Below, in pieces: positions 51,201 to 63,088 of a stretch of DNA of 64,000 nucleotides. The stretch's first letter is position 1; each line of letters starts with the position of its first letter. Below the pieces are notes generated by a model. It saw nothing but the letters and a program-made list of their open reading frames with translations. It ran no database searches and was not told the origin of the DNA. This stretch comes from Bugula neritina (taxonomy: Eukaryota > Bryozoa > Gymnolaemata > Cheilostomatida > Bugulidae): contig OZ037767.1 of assembly GCA_964035545.1 (NCBI GenBank), positions 29,369,628 to 29,433,627 on the forward strand. Direction: 5' to 3'. Made by a program: the position numbers and the translations under genes.

Positions 51201-51902
51201 AGCTAAGTAGAGTAAGTATACAGCTGTGAGAGTCTGGTATCAATTACGGACTGGGGGTGTATTTAGTGTTAGATGGATTAGTTGATCTGCACCAACTAGG
51301 ATAGAGAGGCGGAGCTAATGACATGCATGATGCATACCAAACCACGCCTCCTACTTCTCTCTAAGATAACTTCTTTGAAACACGAACTGTGGTTTCACAT
51401 TTCGGACAGCTGCTAGCTGCTGACAACAGGTAAACATACCTGTATACCGAGCTGACATAAACAACACACCTTGAAATTCTCTTGGTTGGCAGCTTTGATG
51501 AGCACGATGCCGGTAAACTGCTCCTTGCTGACTGTCAGCGCTGTTTCCAATTTTGTGACGGACACCGCGAGCCAGCGATCAGATCTGTAGTCGTAGGACA
51601 TGGAGAACTCCACCAGGTCTAATGCAAAACAACAATAATGCTCAGTTCAATCTAATTAATCACTTAAATCGATTTGACATTCAATATACACAGTAAAGCT
51701 TTTAATAACCAAACATGGCACTCCATGTTATTATAATTCAGAGGGATTATATAGTCAACATCCTGTTCAGATCATACTGTGAAGGTGATGCTATGATTAG
51801 CATGTCTGTAATGGCTGCTACAATATTAATAGTTAGTAATAGCAGTACTAGTGATAGTACTAGTGATAGTACTAGTGATAGTACTAGTGATAGTACTAGT
51901 GA

Positions 51903-51940
<38 letters not shown>

Positions 51941-52013
51941 CTACTATCACTAGTACTATCACTAGCACTGTTATTACTAACTATTAATATTGTAGCAGCC
52001 ATTACAGACATGC

Positions 52014-52094
<81 letters not shown>

Positions 52095-54140
52095 AACTAG
52101 TAGTAGTAGTAGTAGTAGTAGTACTACTAGTAGTAGCAGTAGTACTAGTGGTACTAGTAGTAGTACTAGTAGGAGCAAGGAAGATGATACAAACCCCCAC
52201 TTTGAAGATTATTCACATCACCAACTACTTGACTATAATGGAAGAAAAGGTGATTTTCATTCTGAGCGTCACTCTCTATGAATCCGTAGGAGTGCTAAAA
52301 GTACATAGTAGACATATGAGTGAATAGAACTGTCATTCAACCTCAAAATGGTCAAATTAAAACACATAATTGCTTTCATCAGTTCCCTTCGGGTTTTCTT
52401 CCTATAATCACTGCATGCAACATAATAGAGTCCTCAGGCATTCACCCTATAATTAGGGCCAACAACTGTCTTTACAGAAGGCAATTTGGGGCACATTAAC
52501 CTGCAGTAGTAGCACCAGTGTCTAAACCACCTTTATACATCAAGGGAAGGGGGGGGGTTTCCCATCAGCTGACTCACAAAAATAATGGGAAACTTGGGCC
52601 AAGGTCCCAACTTTCACAATTACTCACAACTGTTATTTAATTTCCAGAAGCATTACATTCAAAGTTACATAAACTCAGAGTGAATAAGTCACCTTCACTC
52701 TGGTGCAATATTAATTTATGGCAGAAGTGAGGTTTTGGAATGAGTCCAGGCATTTAAAAGTCGATAAAGCAATTCAGATGTCAAAGTAGCCACTGGTACT
52801 ATACAGTGGCTCAACATTTAGTTATTCAATCTGTCTTGGGTGTCTAAACATTGACATTAATGACAATTGTCAAAATGAAAGTAGCAAAGAGTTTTTTTGT
52901 ACCCTAAGCAAACCAAGTCGAACACCAAGCTGGTGTTGCTATTCATACAGTGCAATACACTCAGTCATATAACACAGTAACATACTTCTAGAGTTACACA
53001 GTGTCACACAGTCACAGTGTCACACAGTCACAGTGTCGCCTTGTCACAAACATACCAGCAACTTCTCAACAGTCCCGCGGTGTTTCTGAGTGTTTAGAGA
53101 TTCCATGGCGCGTGGGTTCTTGAGATTAGAGAGTGGGCTGTCACCAGATGAGCTCAGCACTGCATTTCGGTTTACTTGCTGCCTCTGAGCCACTCCGGCT
53201 GGTTGGCTTGCTACCACTGGGTTGTTTGGTTGCTTTCGTGGGTTTTCCTGCACATGAAATCATTGATAGAACCCACCAGTAAACTTAACCAGCTTATCCA
53301 ACAGCGCTACTACAGTGGTGTTTCAAAACAGAAAGTAGAAAAAACTAGCTTCCTATACCAACAATGTCAATGCAGCAAAAATTGCTAGCTAAAATTTGTA
53401 CAGAGTAAACCAATTGTAATATAGATATGTATAAATACATATCTATTCCCAATACTTCAACAACATCCAAATACAAGCATTGGTTTAGATTTCTACTTTT
53501 AGTAAACTTGTTGGAAGATATTTCCATCGACATTTCTGTAGCTGCATCACTATGATAATGAAGACTCATTCAACTAACAGCATGTTGCAATTATATATAT
53601 GAAAACAGAGCTTGCCAAGTGCAAGCTGAAATCTAAACAGTTGAGATGTAAATATTCTTCACCGTGACACAAAAAGTGGCAGAATATTTTAGAAGGTCAA
53701 GTTAAGGGGAAATCAAAGGGTTTAAGCTAAGTTCATGACACGTGACTCCATGTTCAGCATCTTTTTTACAAAATTGCAAAAACACTGGGTTAAGCTAATA
53801 CTAAAATTTCCAGCTACAGAAAATTTACCAATTAAAAGTTAGCAACATGAAACTCATACCAACAAAGAACAGAAATGCAACTTGAATTATGCATAAATGT
53901 CAAGTGTGAATCAAAACGTACTTAAAAAGTAATATTTAAATAGATAGCATATGCTTAGATTACACAAACTGGGCCGGCACATGAAACTAGGTACACCCAG
54001 ACCTGTTGCACAGCACTGGGCTAGGTTTGTGTACGCCTACACTATGCTTAGCCCTAGGCTCAGTAGATACATACCTTGGATGGGATGGGTCGAGTGGCAG
54101 CGTGGTGCTGAGGCAGACCTGTGTGAACTCTTACTGCCAT
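45220..54140 (-). CDS. CSDE1: CSDE1 / UNR, cold-shock-domain RNA-binding protein
   Basis: Cytoplasmic RNA-binding protein that controls translation and mRNA decay. Seventeen coding exons on the minus strand: 54140-54075, 53247-53056, 52294-52195, 51618-51470, 50960-50806, 50415-50208, 49895-49800, 49605-49470, 48979-48866, 48297-48140, 47841-47620, 47432-47224, 47074-46948, 46353-46242, 46135-45910, 45796-45683, 45436-45220. Phases chain to 866 residues (human 798). Five canonical cold-shock domains show the RNP1/RNP2 pairs: HSYGFIE...LFFHYS, NFGFIERADVVREIFFHYSE, SYGFLQ...LFFHFNE, NFGFIETVSLDEEVFFHYT and TGFLEIENREKKVYFR, with non-canonical ones between. The C-terminus has a SUZ-C-like motif (IRNPVGPP...STGF). 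The start MAVRVHTGLPQHH is the first ATG; a 5' UTR exon may lie upstream. Many introns hold tandem repeats. Confidence 0.94.
46391..46700. repeat. TGTATG/TATAG microsatellite in CSDE1 intron
   Basis: About 300 bp of imperfect units built from gtgtgtatgtata and gtgtatgtatgtata in the intron before exon 14. Long frames across it on both strands are repeat artefacts. Confidence 0.9.
47068..47121 (-). repeat. duplicated splice acceptor of CSDE1 exon 13
   Basis: A 29-bp unit is present twice. On the minus strand each copy reads taatgtttgctctt, ends in ccag or tcag and is followed by TTGTTAC, so both intron end and exon start are duplicated. AG sites lie at 47075-47076 (used) and 47104-47105 (extra). 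Confidence 0.8.
48094..48139 (-). repeat. eroded tandem copy of the CSDE1 exon 10 donor
   Basis: The intron start gtaagtatcaagtgctgt is followed 28 bp later by a copy with the GT changed to AG (agaagtatcaagtgctgt). Confidence 0.65.
48285..48489 (-). repeat. minisatellite copying the CSDE1 exon 10 acceptor
   Basis: Five copies of a 41-bp unit. On the minus strand each has acgtgt-type DNA, then acttgtag or actcgtag, then the first bases of exon 10 (gtgtggtgtcgag or a near variant). Acceptor dinucleotides lie at 48298, 48339, 48380, 48421 and 48462. The exon-proximal copy is the one that keeps the reading frame. Confidence 0.88.
49612..49790. repeat. 36-bp minisatellite filling CSDE1 intron 7
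   Basis: About five tandem copies of a unit with tatactctacacagtgtact and gttagtatcacta. They occupy nearly all of the 194-bp intron between exons 7 and 8. Confidence 0.85.
50990..51090. repeat. tandem repeats in CSDE1 intron 4
   Basis: Four diverged copies of a roughly 30-bp unit, ctgtatcccctaggttacat followed by atccta, lying just outside the exon 5 acceptor. Confidence 0.75.
51798..52015. repeat. foldback repeat with TAG-rich core in CSDE1 intron 3
   Basis: Arms of at least 49 bp starting tagcatgtctgtaatggctg at 51798 are matched by their reverse complement ending at 52015. Including the tagtactagtga repeats the stem is about 75 bp with few mismatches. The core and right flank are long (AGT)n runs to about 52175. 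Confidence 0.88.
52016..52178. repeat. (AGT)n microsatellite
   Basis: Trinucleotide run with minor interruptions, ending some 15 bp from the CSDE1 exon 3 donor. The long poly-Val, poly-Thr and poly-Ser frames here are artefacts. Confidence 0.9.
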
Positions 54141-56950
54141 TTCAATAACTTCTTCAGTTCTTGTGACTTGTGCTTGTTGTGACCACTTCTGGTCGCTTAT
54201 ATTTTTGCTTTCTTAGATGACTGCAGTTAAACAGATTTTATAGAAATATTCAGCAGACCAGCATTGTTGGTGGCTTGTTGAGTTACTGCCGCAGATTGTT
54301 ACTTTACTGTCAACAATTGCTGCCAACAATGGCTTGGCACTGAGCTATGCTATTTTATTGAGATCTTACTTATTCAAGTATATAAGGCATGCAATGCAAG
54401 TGGCTAGTAGCAATGACTATTGACAATAGAGTAGAGGTTTAAGCCATGTTCTTACCCCAGCTTTAAATAATAAGCTTTCTTAAGTATTAGTTGTAAACAA
54501 TTATGGAGAAAATAATTCTGATATAAAGGAAAAAATATTGCCAGTATGATCACAAAAAACCTAGCCTATGAAAAGTCACATAAACCCCCCCCCCCCCTAC
54601 AATATAATATATAAAATAAAATAACAGTAATACAATAGATTTTGCAGTGTATATGCTACTCATAAAATTGTAGAATACCCAGCTATAAATGTAATGTATA
54701 ACTTTTTAGAGATGAACAACTCCACTTGCTGAATTGTAGACTTGTACAGGAGAAACAGTGAATAGATTGTAGTGTGCAGAAAATAAAAGCATAAACCACC
54801 TGGGAATTTTATGATATTTGCAAAACTGATGATGTCCAAATGTTTGTATTATCCTAGTTTAGAGATAGATTTAATCTATTGTCACTGCATGAAACTTTTT
54901 TTACTAAACCTGTGTGTTGGAGTCTAGAGAGAGAGGCTATGCAGTGAGTAGGCCCCAGGCTATGATGAATCAATAAATATATATTACACCTTGTCAAGTT
55001 GAAATGGAGAGAGCAGTATAGCAGAAAACTGCACTGTCTGTAAACAACTGCACTCAATTGACACCAACAGATTTCTATCGCTCACTGAGCTATTCAAAAC
55101 TTAATCACATTTATTGCCTATCATTTCATTGATTTATGGTTGATTTCTCATGATATACGACAAATTGATTATTTTTTATACAAAATCTAGGTTCATAATG
55201 TAAACACCTATTCTTTACATGAAATGAAAGAAAAAACTCCTTAGCCTGCTTAAAAAGAATCCTTTTTATCAGGAGTTCTCACAGGGATAGTGACTACAAA
55301 CACATGAAATGCTTTATACGCAGACTTATTGAGCAACTAAATTTATCTACATTGATTTGCCTCATGCAAACTTTGTTGAAAAGCTATATAGCTTTAAAAA
55401 ATGAGCTTTTTACCAGATATCTTAACAAAAAGCTACTCTACTCCAAACTTACTTTCTTGAACTCAAACTGATACAAAGTGTTTGCAATATTGCTTCAAAG
55501 CTACCCAAATCAATCTTCCACAGTGGAATCAGGGAAACTATTCCCCTGGAATTAGACACGTTTTGGAATTGAGGGGAAAAATTATTTCAGTTTGCAACAT
55601 CATAGCAATGAGTAGGTAACTACCAACATGGTGTTATCCCCATTGAGTTGGCTCAGTAGGTCTTAGAAACTTCTACCAGAAATTCTAAGACTCTCTATCT
55701 TGACCCTTTAGTTACTTTTCTTACTTTTAAAATGATGATTTATAACTATAATAATCGACAGCGTTAATTTTAAATTAGTAATACCAACATATGGGAACAA
55801 TATGTAAATTAATATATTGCATTACTATAGCCAAAAAAACTGCAGTAAATTTTATTTGTTAAAAGTCCTAAGGAGAGTGGTTATAAACAAAGCTGAACTC
55901 CTCAAAAAATTTTCACATTTGTTTGTCTGGGAACTGAAAACCTTAGTCTTATGATCATACACTAACTTTGGTAATACCTTTGAGCATTATTCCTTCCAGA
56001 ATACTCTTACACGCATGCTCAACTACTAGAGGACTGAAATATCAGCTTGCTATAAGTCATAGTTTCAAAGTACCTTGGTTCTCAAATGTACTATATTTAG
56101 CGCTACATGTTAAATTAAGAACAATATTAGTGCAGAAGCTTGTATTTTACATAAGCAAGAAAATGAAAAATTACACACCTTCAATACTGGCCAAAGTTTG
56201 TAAAATAGGCTTACCAGATTAAAACTGAAAGGCTTTAAATTAAGTAATTTCAGTAATTTCTTTTTAAGGGACTTCTAAAAGCATTATCAAATCTATGGTT
56301 ACTACTATGGCTAGCACAACATTAGATTTAGTGATTATAACTCTAACTATTGCAATGACAAAATGAGGCCAAGTGTTGAGCTTGGTACATTCACCATCCC
56401 AATTCAATTCGAAACACAACTTGTAAGATTGGACCAACACTAACTGGAGATTAATTAGTTACACTAACTAAAAACTTAAAAGGTTAACTATAAACTTAGT
56501 TACTATACTTTAACTATGTGTATCACTATTAATATTACTATTACTATTAGTTATCAGATATTCAGTAAGTGTAACACTAACAGACTCAGACTGAGTTTGA
56601 TAGCAACAATTGTAATGTTTAGATTCAACAATAACCGATATAAATACTCGTATCACTGATAAGTATCAAGTTTAGGTTTGTTGTGAATTAAATAAGATGG
56701 ATATATCAATTTGAATATCAATATAAAATTAAATATAAACTCAACATAATTATCAATATGTAATTAATTTGTAAAATTGAATATCACTATCAGTATCAGT
56801 ATCACTGATGAAAAAACTGGCCGAATTAGTTTTTTCATTAGTGATAGTCTGACACAGTGATATTCAATTTCACAAATGAATTACTGTTACATAGTGATAA
56901 TTGAAATTATTTTGAGCTTCAATATTTTTTGAGCATACGAGTAAGACTAA
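54141..56950. other. intergenic, upstream of CSDE1
   Basis: No gene recognised. It would hold the CSDE1 promoter and possibly a 5' UTR exon. From about 56.5 kb the DNA becomes cryptically simple (acta, agta and tcac steps) and includes a hairpin at 56766-56882. Confidence 0.45.
56766..56882. repeat. imperfect ~54-bp hairpin
   Basis: Matching arms contain ttgt, aattgaatatcact and atgaaaaaact on the left, with agttttttcat, agtgatattcaatt and acaa on the right, around the short loop ggccgaatt. Confidence 0.75.
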
Positions 56951-57763
56951 AGGCCTGGCCACACGATAGTGAGAATCACACGAAATCGTCTATTTGACAC
57001 GAAAAAACATTCGTACGAGAAAATTTGAGGGAATTCAAACGAAATCGTCTTCGTTGGGTGTACACAACAATGCCGATGGACGAAAAATCACAATCGATGA
57101 TAAGTACCATTTGATTGGTCAACAGAATTTTAGCAACAGTGATTATTTCATTTCTACTACTATGTTTCTCTATTTGGCAATTTTCTGCTGCTTGTATCTC
57201 GTGCAAGACTCATCCACGGACTAATAAAAATGACTTGTTGCCATCAAAGTGGTATATATTAGGGGTATATATATATATATATATATATTTTTTACACGCC
57301 AAATATTTACTACAAATTTCAAAAATAGCATAAATTAAGTAGTATTACTATGCCTATTTGCATCCAATTTACTAGTCTTACATTTATAGCAACTGTAATG
57401 TATTTTGCGTAAAATAGCTATTGCAAGCATTATTCAATTCATATTCACATTGTAATCACATCGAAGCTTAAACTTTATAGCTTTGTATTTACGTGCACGA
57501 GTTAGTTTAAAAAATTTTTTTTAATTTTATATGCATAAAAAATGTGTTTAAAATTTTTACCAATAAACAAAACTAAAAAATTATACACATAAAATACCAA
57601 AAATGGCAAAATTTTTCCTTTATAACTTATATAAACTTGCGGTACCAATCTCGGCATAATGACTTTTTGTCTAACGAGCGTGTGGCTGGTCAATACGAAA
57701 AGATAACTCACGAAAATCGTCACACGAGTTTCGTGTGATTCTCACGATCGTGTGGCCAGGCCT
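56951..57763. mobile_element. PIF/Harbinger-like MITE, 813 bp
   Basis: Termini AGGCCTGGCCACACGAT and its reverse complement, with inverted repeats continuing through gtgagaatcacacgaaa. Direct repeats of TAA flank both ends (56948-56950 and 57764-57766), as expected for the 3-bp TWA target of PIF/Harbinger elements. No transposase; an (AT)n run lies near 57265-57290. Superfamily assignment rests on a 3-bp repeat and terminus style, so it is tentative; the element itself is clear. Confidence 0.75.
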
Positions 57764-57766
57764 TAA

Positions 57767-59922
57767 GACAGTAAGAGTAACTCGCTACCCGAACACACAG
57801 GACAAAGCGGAGATACTCATACTGATAGGCGAGAATAGGATTAGGTGAGAATAAGACAAAGAGTAAGCCAAAGTAATAACTGATACAATTATTGAAAATA
57901 AATAACAATCAGTGAGTGTATCAGTTTATCACTTAAATTTTAATTTAATCATACATAACATAATAAATGTTATACTTATACTAACTTATAGTTATAGTAA
58001 TAGTTTTTGTTAATAATAATATTATCACTTTGACTTACACTTACAGTTAGAGTTACTCTTACTCTTAGTCTTATCAATATCAGTATCAGTCTTACGTTCG
58101 AAGAATAATAAATTCAACAGCCAGGGCTGTGCAATATGACAGTAATACTATAATTACAGCCTTGTGGCTGACCATTTTTACTTTACAGTACAATTAGCTT
58201 ACCAAAAAATAGCTTAATGCTGAAGATTTCTTTTTTCCCAATGGTAGACACCAACTGCACAGCACCAACTCCACCAGCTTTAGTTGTAATTAGTACAAAT
58301 AGTTAGCGAATAGCATTTGTTCCGAACATATTCTGAGTATTTTATCACGAGTAGCGAAAATAAATTGTGAAAAAACAAAGAAAACGGTTATGTTATAGTT
58401 AGCAAATGAGAATCAGAGGCTATACTCATAAACGCTAGATCAAAATTGCCAAGTGGACAGAACTTCAAAGATAATACTGACTTTGCCAAAATCACAAAAA
58501 AAGTAATTCAAATTAAAAAAATATGAACAATTAATAAAAATTAAAAAATAATTTAAATTTAAAGAATTAAAATAATTCTAGTTAATATTTATTGTGAGCT
58601 TAGTAAGATTTTTTGCGACTACGAGCCCACCTGAATAAAGGTATAGACTGGGTTTTTAGGTTTACATAAAAACACTAACGCTTTGCGTACAAAGACAGTT
58701 ATTATATTGTTTTAAAACTCAGCGTGAGGCTACTCTGACTCAAAATCTGGTGAGGAACCACTAACAATCACATCATCAGTCATCATGATCATCACTCAGA
58801 GTTGATTCACTTTCAGTTATTACTATTAGATTGCTGCGTGTACCTCACGCTGCCAAGCTCTATTTTATTAAAATTCAACAGTACAGGGAGAACACTATTA
58901 TTTTATTGGAAATTAATGAGTTCGCATTATGATTATATTTATTCATTGATAATGATTGCCAATGCCTATTCACTATTGGCTATTGCTGTTACTGTTACTG
59001 TTAGTGTTTCCTGTTTTATTTTACTTTTACTTTTAGTAATAAAATTAATTCTTATAGACACAGTCACAGTTAGTGTTAGTGTTACACAGTTTCAGTTTGA
59101 GTCACAGTTTGAGTGTGCAGTTTACACTTTCAGTTACTAAAAGTTTTCATTTTGATAGTGATTCTGATTTTCATTTTGTGCTACCAAAGTCTAAACTAAA
59201 ACTGTAAACTAAACATTGTTACTTAAACTTGAAGTTTATTACTTATACTTATAGTTATTAGTTATTAGTTTAGTGTTTACTATCAGTAACTGTAAGTGAG
59301 TATTCCTAAGAGTATGAGTATGATAATTATAGTGAGTGATTGTAAGCTGTAATTGATAGAATACTATCATAAATAATTTCAATACTAATAGTATAACGTA
59401 TAGTTATTACTTATCTATAGTATAACTATAAGTTAAAGTATAACAATAATTAATAGTATTATTTATGGTTATATTATCATTTCTGTTTTTGAGTAGTCAA
59501 CCAGTATGCTAACTTTATAACGAGGTAAGACATTTTTTAAGTTGTTAGTCTACTGTGAAAGCAATCATAATCGTTTCATACTCATTGACTATATAATATA
59601 TTAAATAGTAAAAGTCACTGTAACTGTCTCTACAATACCTAGCCTCTCTAAGTCAAGTCATTTAATTGGTGAATTGGTAAAGATAAGGAGATTTTTTGAA
59701 ATGAATTGGTAATGGTGCTTCAACACTAATACTTTTAATATATAGTTTGTTCTAGTGCAATCTAATTTTTTGTTACTTTTAAAAAAAAATCTCTCTTTTG
59801 GTCCGCATTATTTATAGGAAAAAATATTTTTGTCTAATAATTATTTTTCATGTTGATTTTTTTATTTATTTATTTTTTTGATTTTAGTTTTGCCATATTC
59901 TCACCAACAGCAACACAACACA
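57767..59922. promoter_or_regulatory. 5' flank of CHMP2A, cryptically simple DNA
   Basis: No gene seen. It is rich in imperfect TTAGTGTTAG, CAGTTTGAGT and ATAGTATAAC steps (58980-59480), like the NUF2/CCDC174 promoter. An attttag at 59881-59887 could be the acceptor of a 5' UTR intron just before the CHMP2A ATG. Confidence 0.4.
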
Positions 59923-61633
59923 ATGGATAGGTTATTTGGTAAACGAAAAACGCCGGAAGAGATGCTTCGTCAGAACCAACGAGCTCTAACTAAAGCTATG
60001 AGAGACTTGGACAGAGAACGCGTCAAAATGGAAAACCAAGAAAAGAAAGTTATAGCTGATATTAAAAAAATGGCCAAACAAGGACAAATGGTAAATACAT
60101 AGCATGATATTGAGCATGCGTAGTAATGCAAGACTATTTAACTGATCGTTTGCTGCCAATAGAGCTGTCTAGGCAGCATTGGTGCTCTCAACCATCTGTC
60201 TATTAATGATTTAATTATTGTCATCTAGCAGTTTTATTATCTTTTGTCTCAATATTCACTTTCTTGACTCTTTATTGTGTACTTTTTTAGTATTTGGACT
60301 TCATTATGTAATTTCTCCTTCAGGATGCTGTAAAGATAATGGCTAAAGACTTGGTGAGGACCAGAAGATATGTGAAAAAGTTCATTCTAATGAAAGCCAA
60401 CATTCAGGCAGTGTCACTTAAAATAACGACTCTCAAATCCACCAACACAATGGCCAACGCCATGAAGGGAGTGACAAAGGCCATGTCCGCCATGAACCGA
60501 CAGGTCTGTGTTTCAGCAGCTATTTCCTCTTCACTGCTGAGTTTTTACTGGATACATGTCGCTGTTTGCTCAAAACTCTTTTTACGTCAGCTTTGCGTAA
60601 TTTATGTAGTTTAATTTGCAACTTAGATATGCACTTCAAGTTTTGTTTATAAAACTTTTAAAATTATTACTGTGGGTGGTTTATTATTTTATCATTGTTT
60701 ATTAGTTGAAGTTGTCATCTGTCACCATATATTTTCTACCTTTTTGAAGCCTCTATGTAAATAATTTTTGCAGCTAATAGTATTACTTTATTTTTTCATA
60801 TAATTTATTTTATGATGATATGTTTGTATTACATTATTACTTATACTATAGTGTATATACATACATAAGTACATATATATATCTGTCTATATGTCTTATG
60901 AAGCAATCCAAACACAGAGTCAACATCGTTCTATTCGCTTGCAGTTGAAATTACCTCAAATTCAAAAGATTATGATGGAGTTTGAGAAGCAGAGTGAGAT
61001 TATGGAGATGAAAGAAGACATGATGAATGATGCAATAGACGATGCAATGGGAGATGAGGAAGACGAGGACGAAGGTGAAGCTATCGTAGCGCAAGTCTTA
61101 GATGAGCTCGGTTTACAGATTGGCGACCAGCTCTCGGGTAAGATGATTCACCAATTTCTTGTTAAAAGTGAAAGTATTTTCTATTGCGTAGATAGGATAT
61201 TCACATACACATTCATATTAATGTTTTTTTTAAATTTTGGCTAGAGTTTAGGTTTAATTGCTAAAAATCATTTTTGTTGCCTTTTTGCCTATTTTATGCA
61301 ATGTGTGTAATGTATTCTTAGTGTTTTAAACTGCGCCATGATCTCTAAGCTTTTCTACTTCACTGGCTCTTAGAATGACATGATTTTACTTACTTGTTGA
61401 AATATTTCCATCCACTAATACCTTGATAATGAGGCGTGCACTATTAGTTCCTTATTTAGCATGCTGTGTATTTCTCTTCTTATTTGATGTGGATTTACAC
61501 TGTAGATTTACCCACTGCAAACGGATCGTTGAGTACGGCAACAAAAGCCAAACCTGCTGCCGCTGCCGAAGGCGGTGTTAGTAACGCTGATGCTGATTTA
61601 GAAGCTAGGTTGAACAATTTGAAACGGACATAA
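59923..61633 (+). CDS. CHMP2A: CHMP2A, ESCRT-III subunit
   Basis: Charged multivesicular body protein 2a, which polymerises on membranes for sorting into endosomal vesicles, abscission and membrane repair. Four exons: 59923-60090, 60324-60503, 60945-61137, 61506-61633; phases chain to 222 residues, the same length as the human protein. It begins MDRLFGKRKTPEEMLRQNQR (the basic membrane-binding helix) and continues with VKMENQEKKVIADIKKMAKQ and RRYVKKFILMKANIQAVSLK. The acidic region is GDEEDEDEGEA. The C-terminal MIM1 motif is DLEARLNNLKRT, the site bound by the VPS4 MIT domain. All key elements are intact. A poly(A) signal follows at 61824. Confidence 0.96.
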
Positions 61634-62597
61634 GCTTTAGCTCTAATCCACGAAGTTGTTGATGGCTGAAGTCTCTCTATTTACTTTTACTATAATTATT
61701 AATAGATATTAAATTAATTAGCCCTACATGTTCTGTGTATATAAATATTATACCATATTTTATGACTATTTTTACATATATAATTATCTAAACTAACTTT
61801 AGGCTCTTTATTTTAGTGAAGGAAATAAACTACTCATGTTAATACTTGGTTCGCTATTATAAATTTATATTATTATTATACGTAAGTTGGGGGTAAAGTC
61901 ATTGCATGATGTTATACAGTTTAGTCAGCATGCTGTAATACTACTTCCTATAACAAGAACACAGTCTTCTGTTATATTCTTAGGAATGCGGTTTATTTGT
62001 TGCACGTGAAAAACTAACAAAATAAATAGCTCCATGTATTTAATGCACTTTTGACTCTCAACAAACTTGCTGTACCTACTATAAAGTCTCAAACATAATT
62101 CCTTTAACAACAGTTACAATTTACACATACATGAAGTGGTCACAAGAATATAAATATGTTTATGAAAATAGCCTTTCAATATTGGCACATTTTGTCACAA
62201 GGTGTTTACTGTGCAGCTGCAGCTTTTAATTAAATGAATTATAATAATTTTAAACAAAAAGTGTAATGAACTTAGAAAATTAGAAATTGTAAATAGTATT
62301 TTATGTTATATCACTTATTTGATTTGTACAATACTGTCCATGAGAAATGGAAAATGTACTGTAGGACATTTGAGTCAGCTTAAGAATAGCCAATTAGAAA
62401 ACTGGAAAATAAACTAGGTGTATTCCTTGGCCGAAAAAATAATATAATATTTACATGTAGGCCTATATCGAACTATAATAAAAACACTTGAGAAAGTTGT
62501 ATACGTTGAGAAACTGGGCTAAGAATAAATCTATTGAGCAAAGTGTGTATCAGTTCGAAGTAAACCTTAAATATGAAATAAAATACAAGTTTGATTG
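61634..62597. other. 3' flank between CHMP2A and the unrecognised gene
   Basis: AT-rich interval between converging genes. It contains a minus-strand AATAAA candidate at 61992-61997, which may serve the downstream gene, and no coding sequence that I can support. Confidence 0.45.
61824..61829 (+). terminator. poly(A) signal AATAAA for CHMP2A
   Basis: Canonical hexamer 190 bp after the CHMP2A stop codon. Confidence 0.55.
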
Positions 62598-62768
62598 TTA
62601 CAGTTCTGTAGTGGTTGCGTCATCTCCTACACTCTCTATGTCAGCATCCTCATAGTCAGCGTCTGTCACTCTGTGGACGACAACTTCTCCTTGTACACTG
62701 CTCTTTCCTTTTCCTCTACCTACTCCACTCCTCTTTGAGTTGCTTTGTCCTTCATCCCATGTACGTAG

Positions 62769-62840
<72 letters not shown>

Positions 62841-63026
62841 GGTATACGAGAAACATTGTTATTTATTACTTTATTAGGTAAAGTAATTACACTGATATTT
62901 CGGGTACCACTGTACCCATCTTCAGAGTACCCGAAATATCAGTGTAATTACTTTACCTAATAAAGTAATAAATAACAATGTTTCTCGTATACCTATTTAT
63001 AATCAAATTGCTAGCTCGTAAAGATA

Positions 63027-63088
<62 letters not shown>

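Noticed and set aside
51826-52327. Poly-Val, poly-Thr and poly-Ser frames
   Set aside because: Translations of the AGT microsatellite; only 52195-52294 on the minus strand is real CSDE1 coding sequence.
56976-57224. Overlapping frames on both strands inside the MITE
   Set aside because: Lie in the non-coding body of a short inverted-repeat element and show no transposase motifs.
57262-57290. TATA box candidate
   Set aside because: Part of a (TA)n run inside the Harbinger-like MITE, far from any gene start.
61925-62110. Minus-strand frame between CHMP2A and the next gene
   Set aside because: AT-rich 3' flank, no homology and no donor or acceptor in phase with the neighbouring gene.
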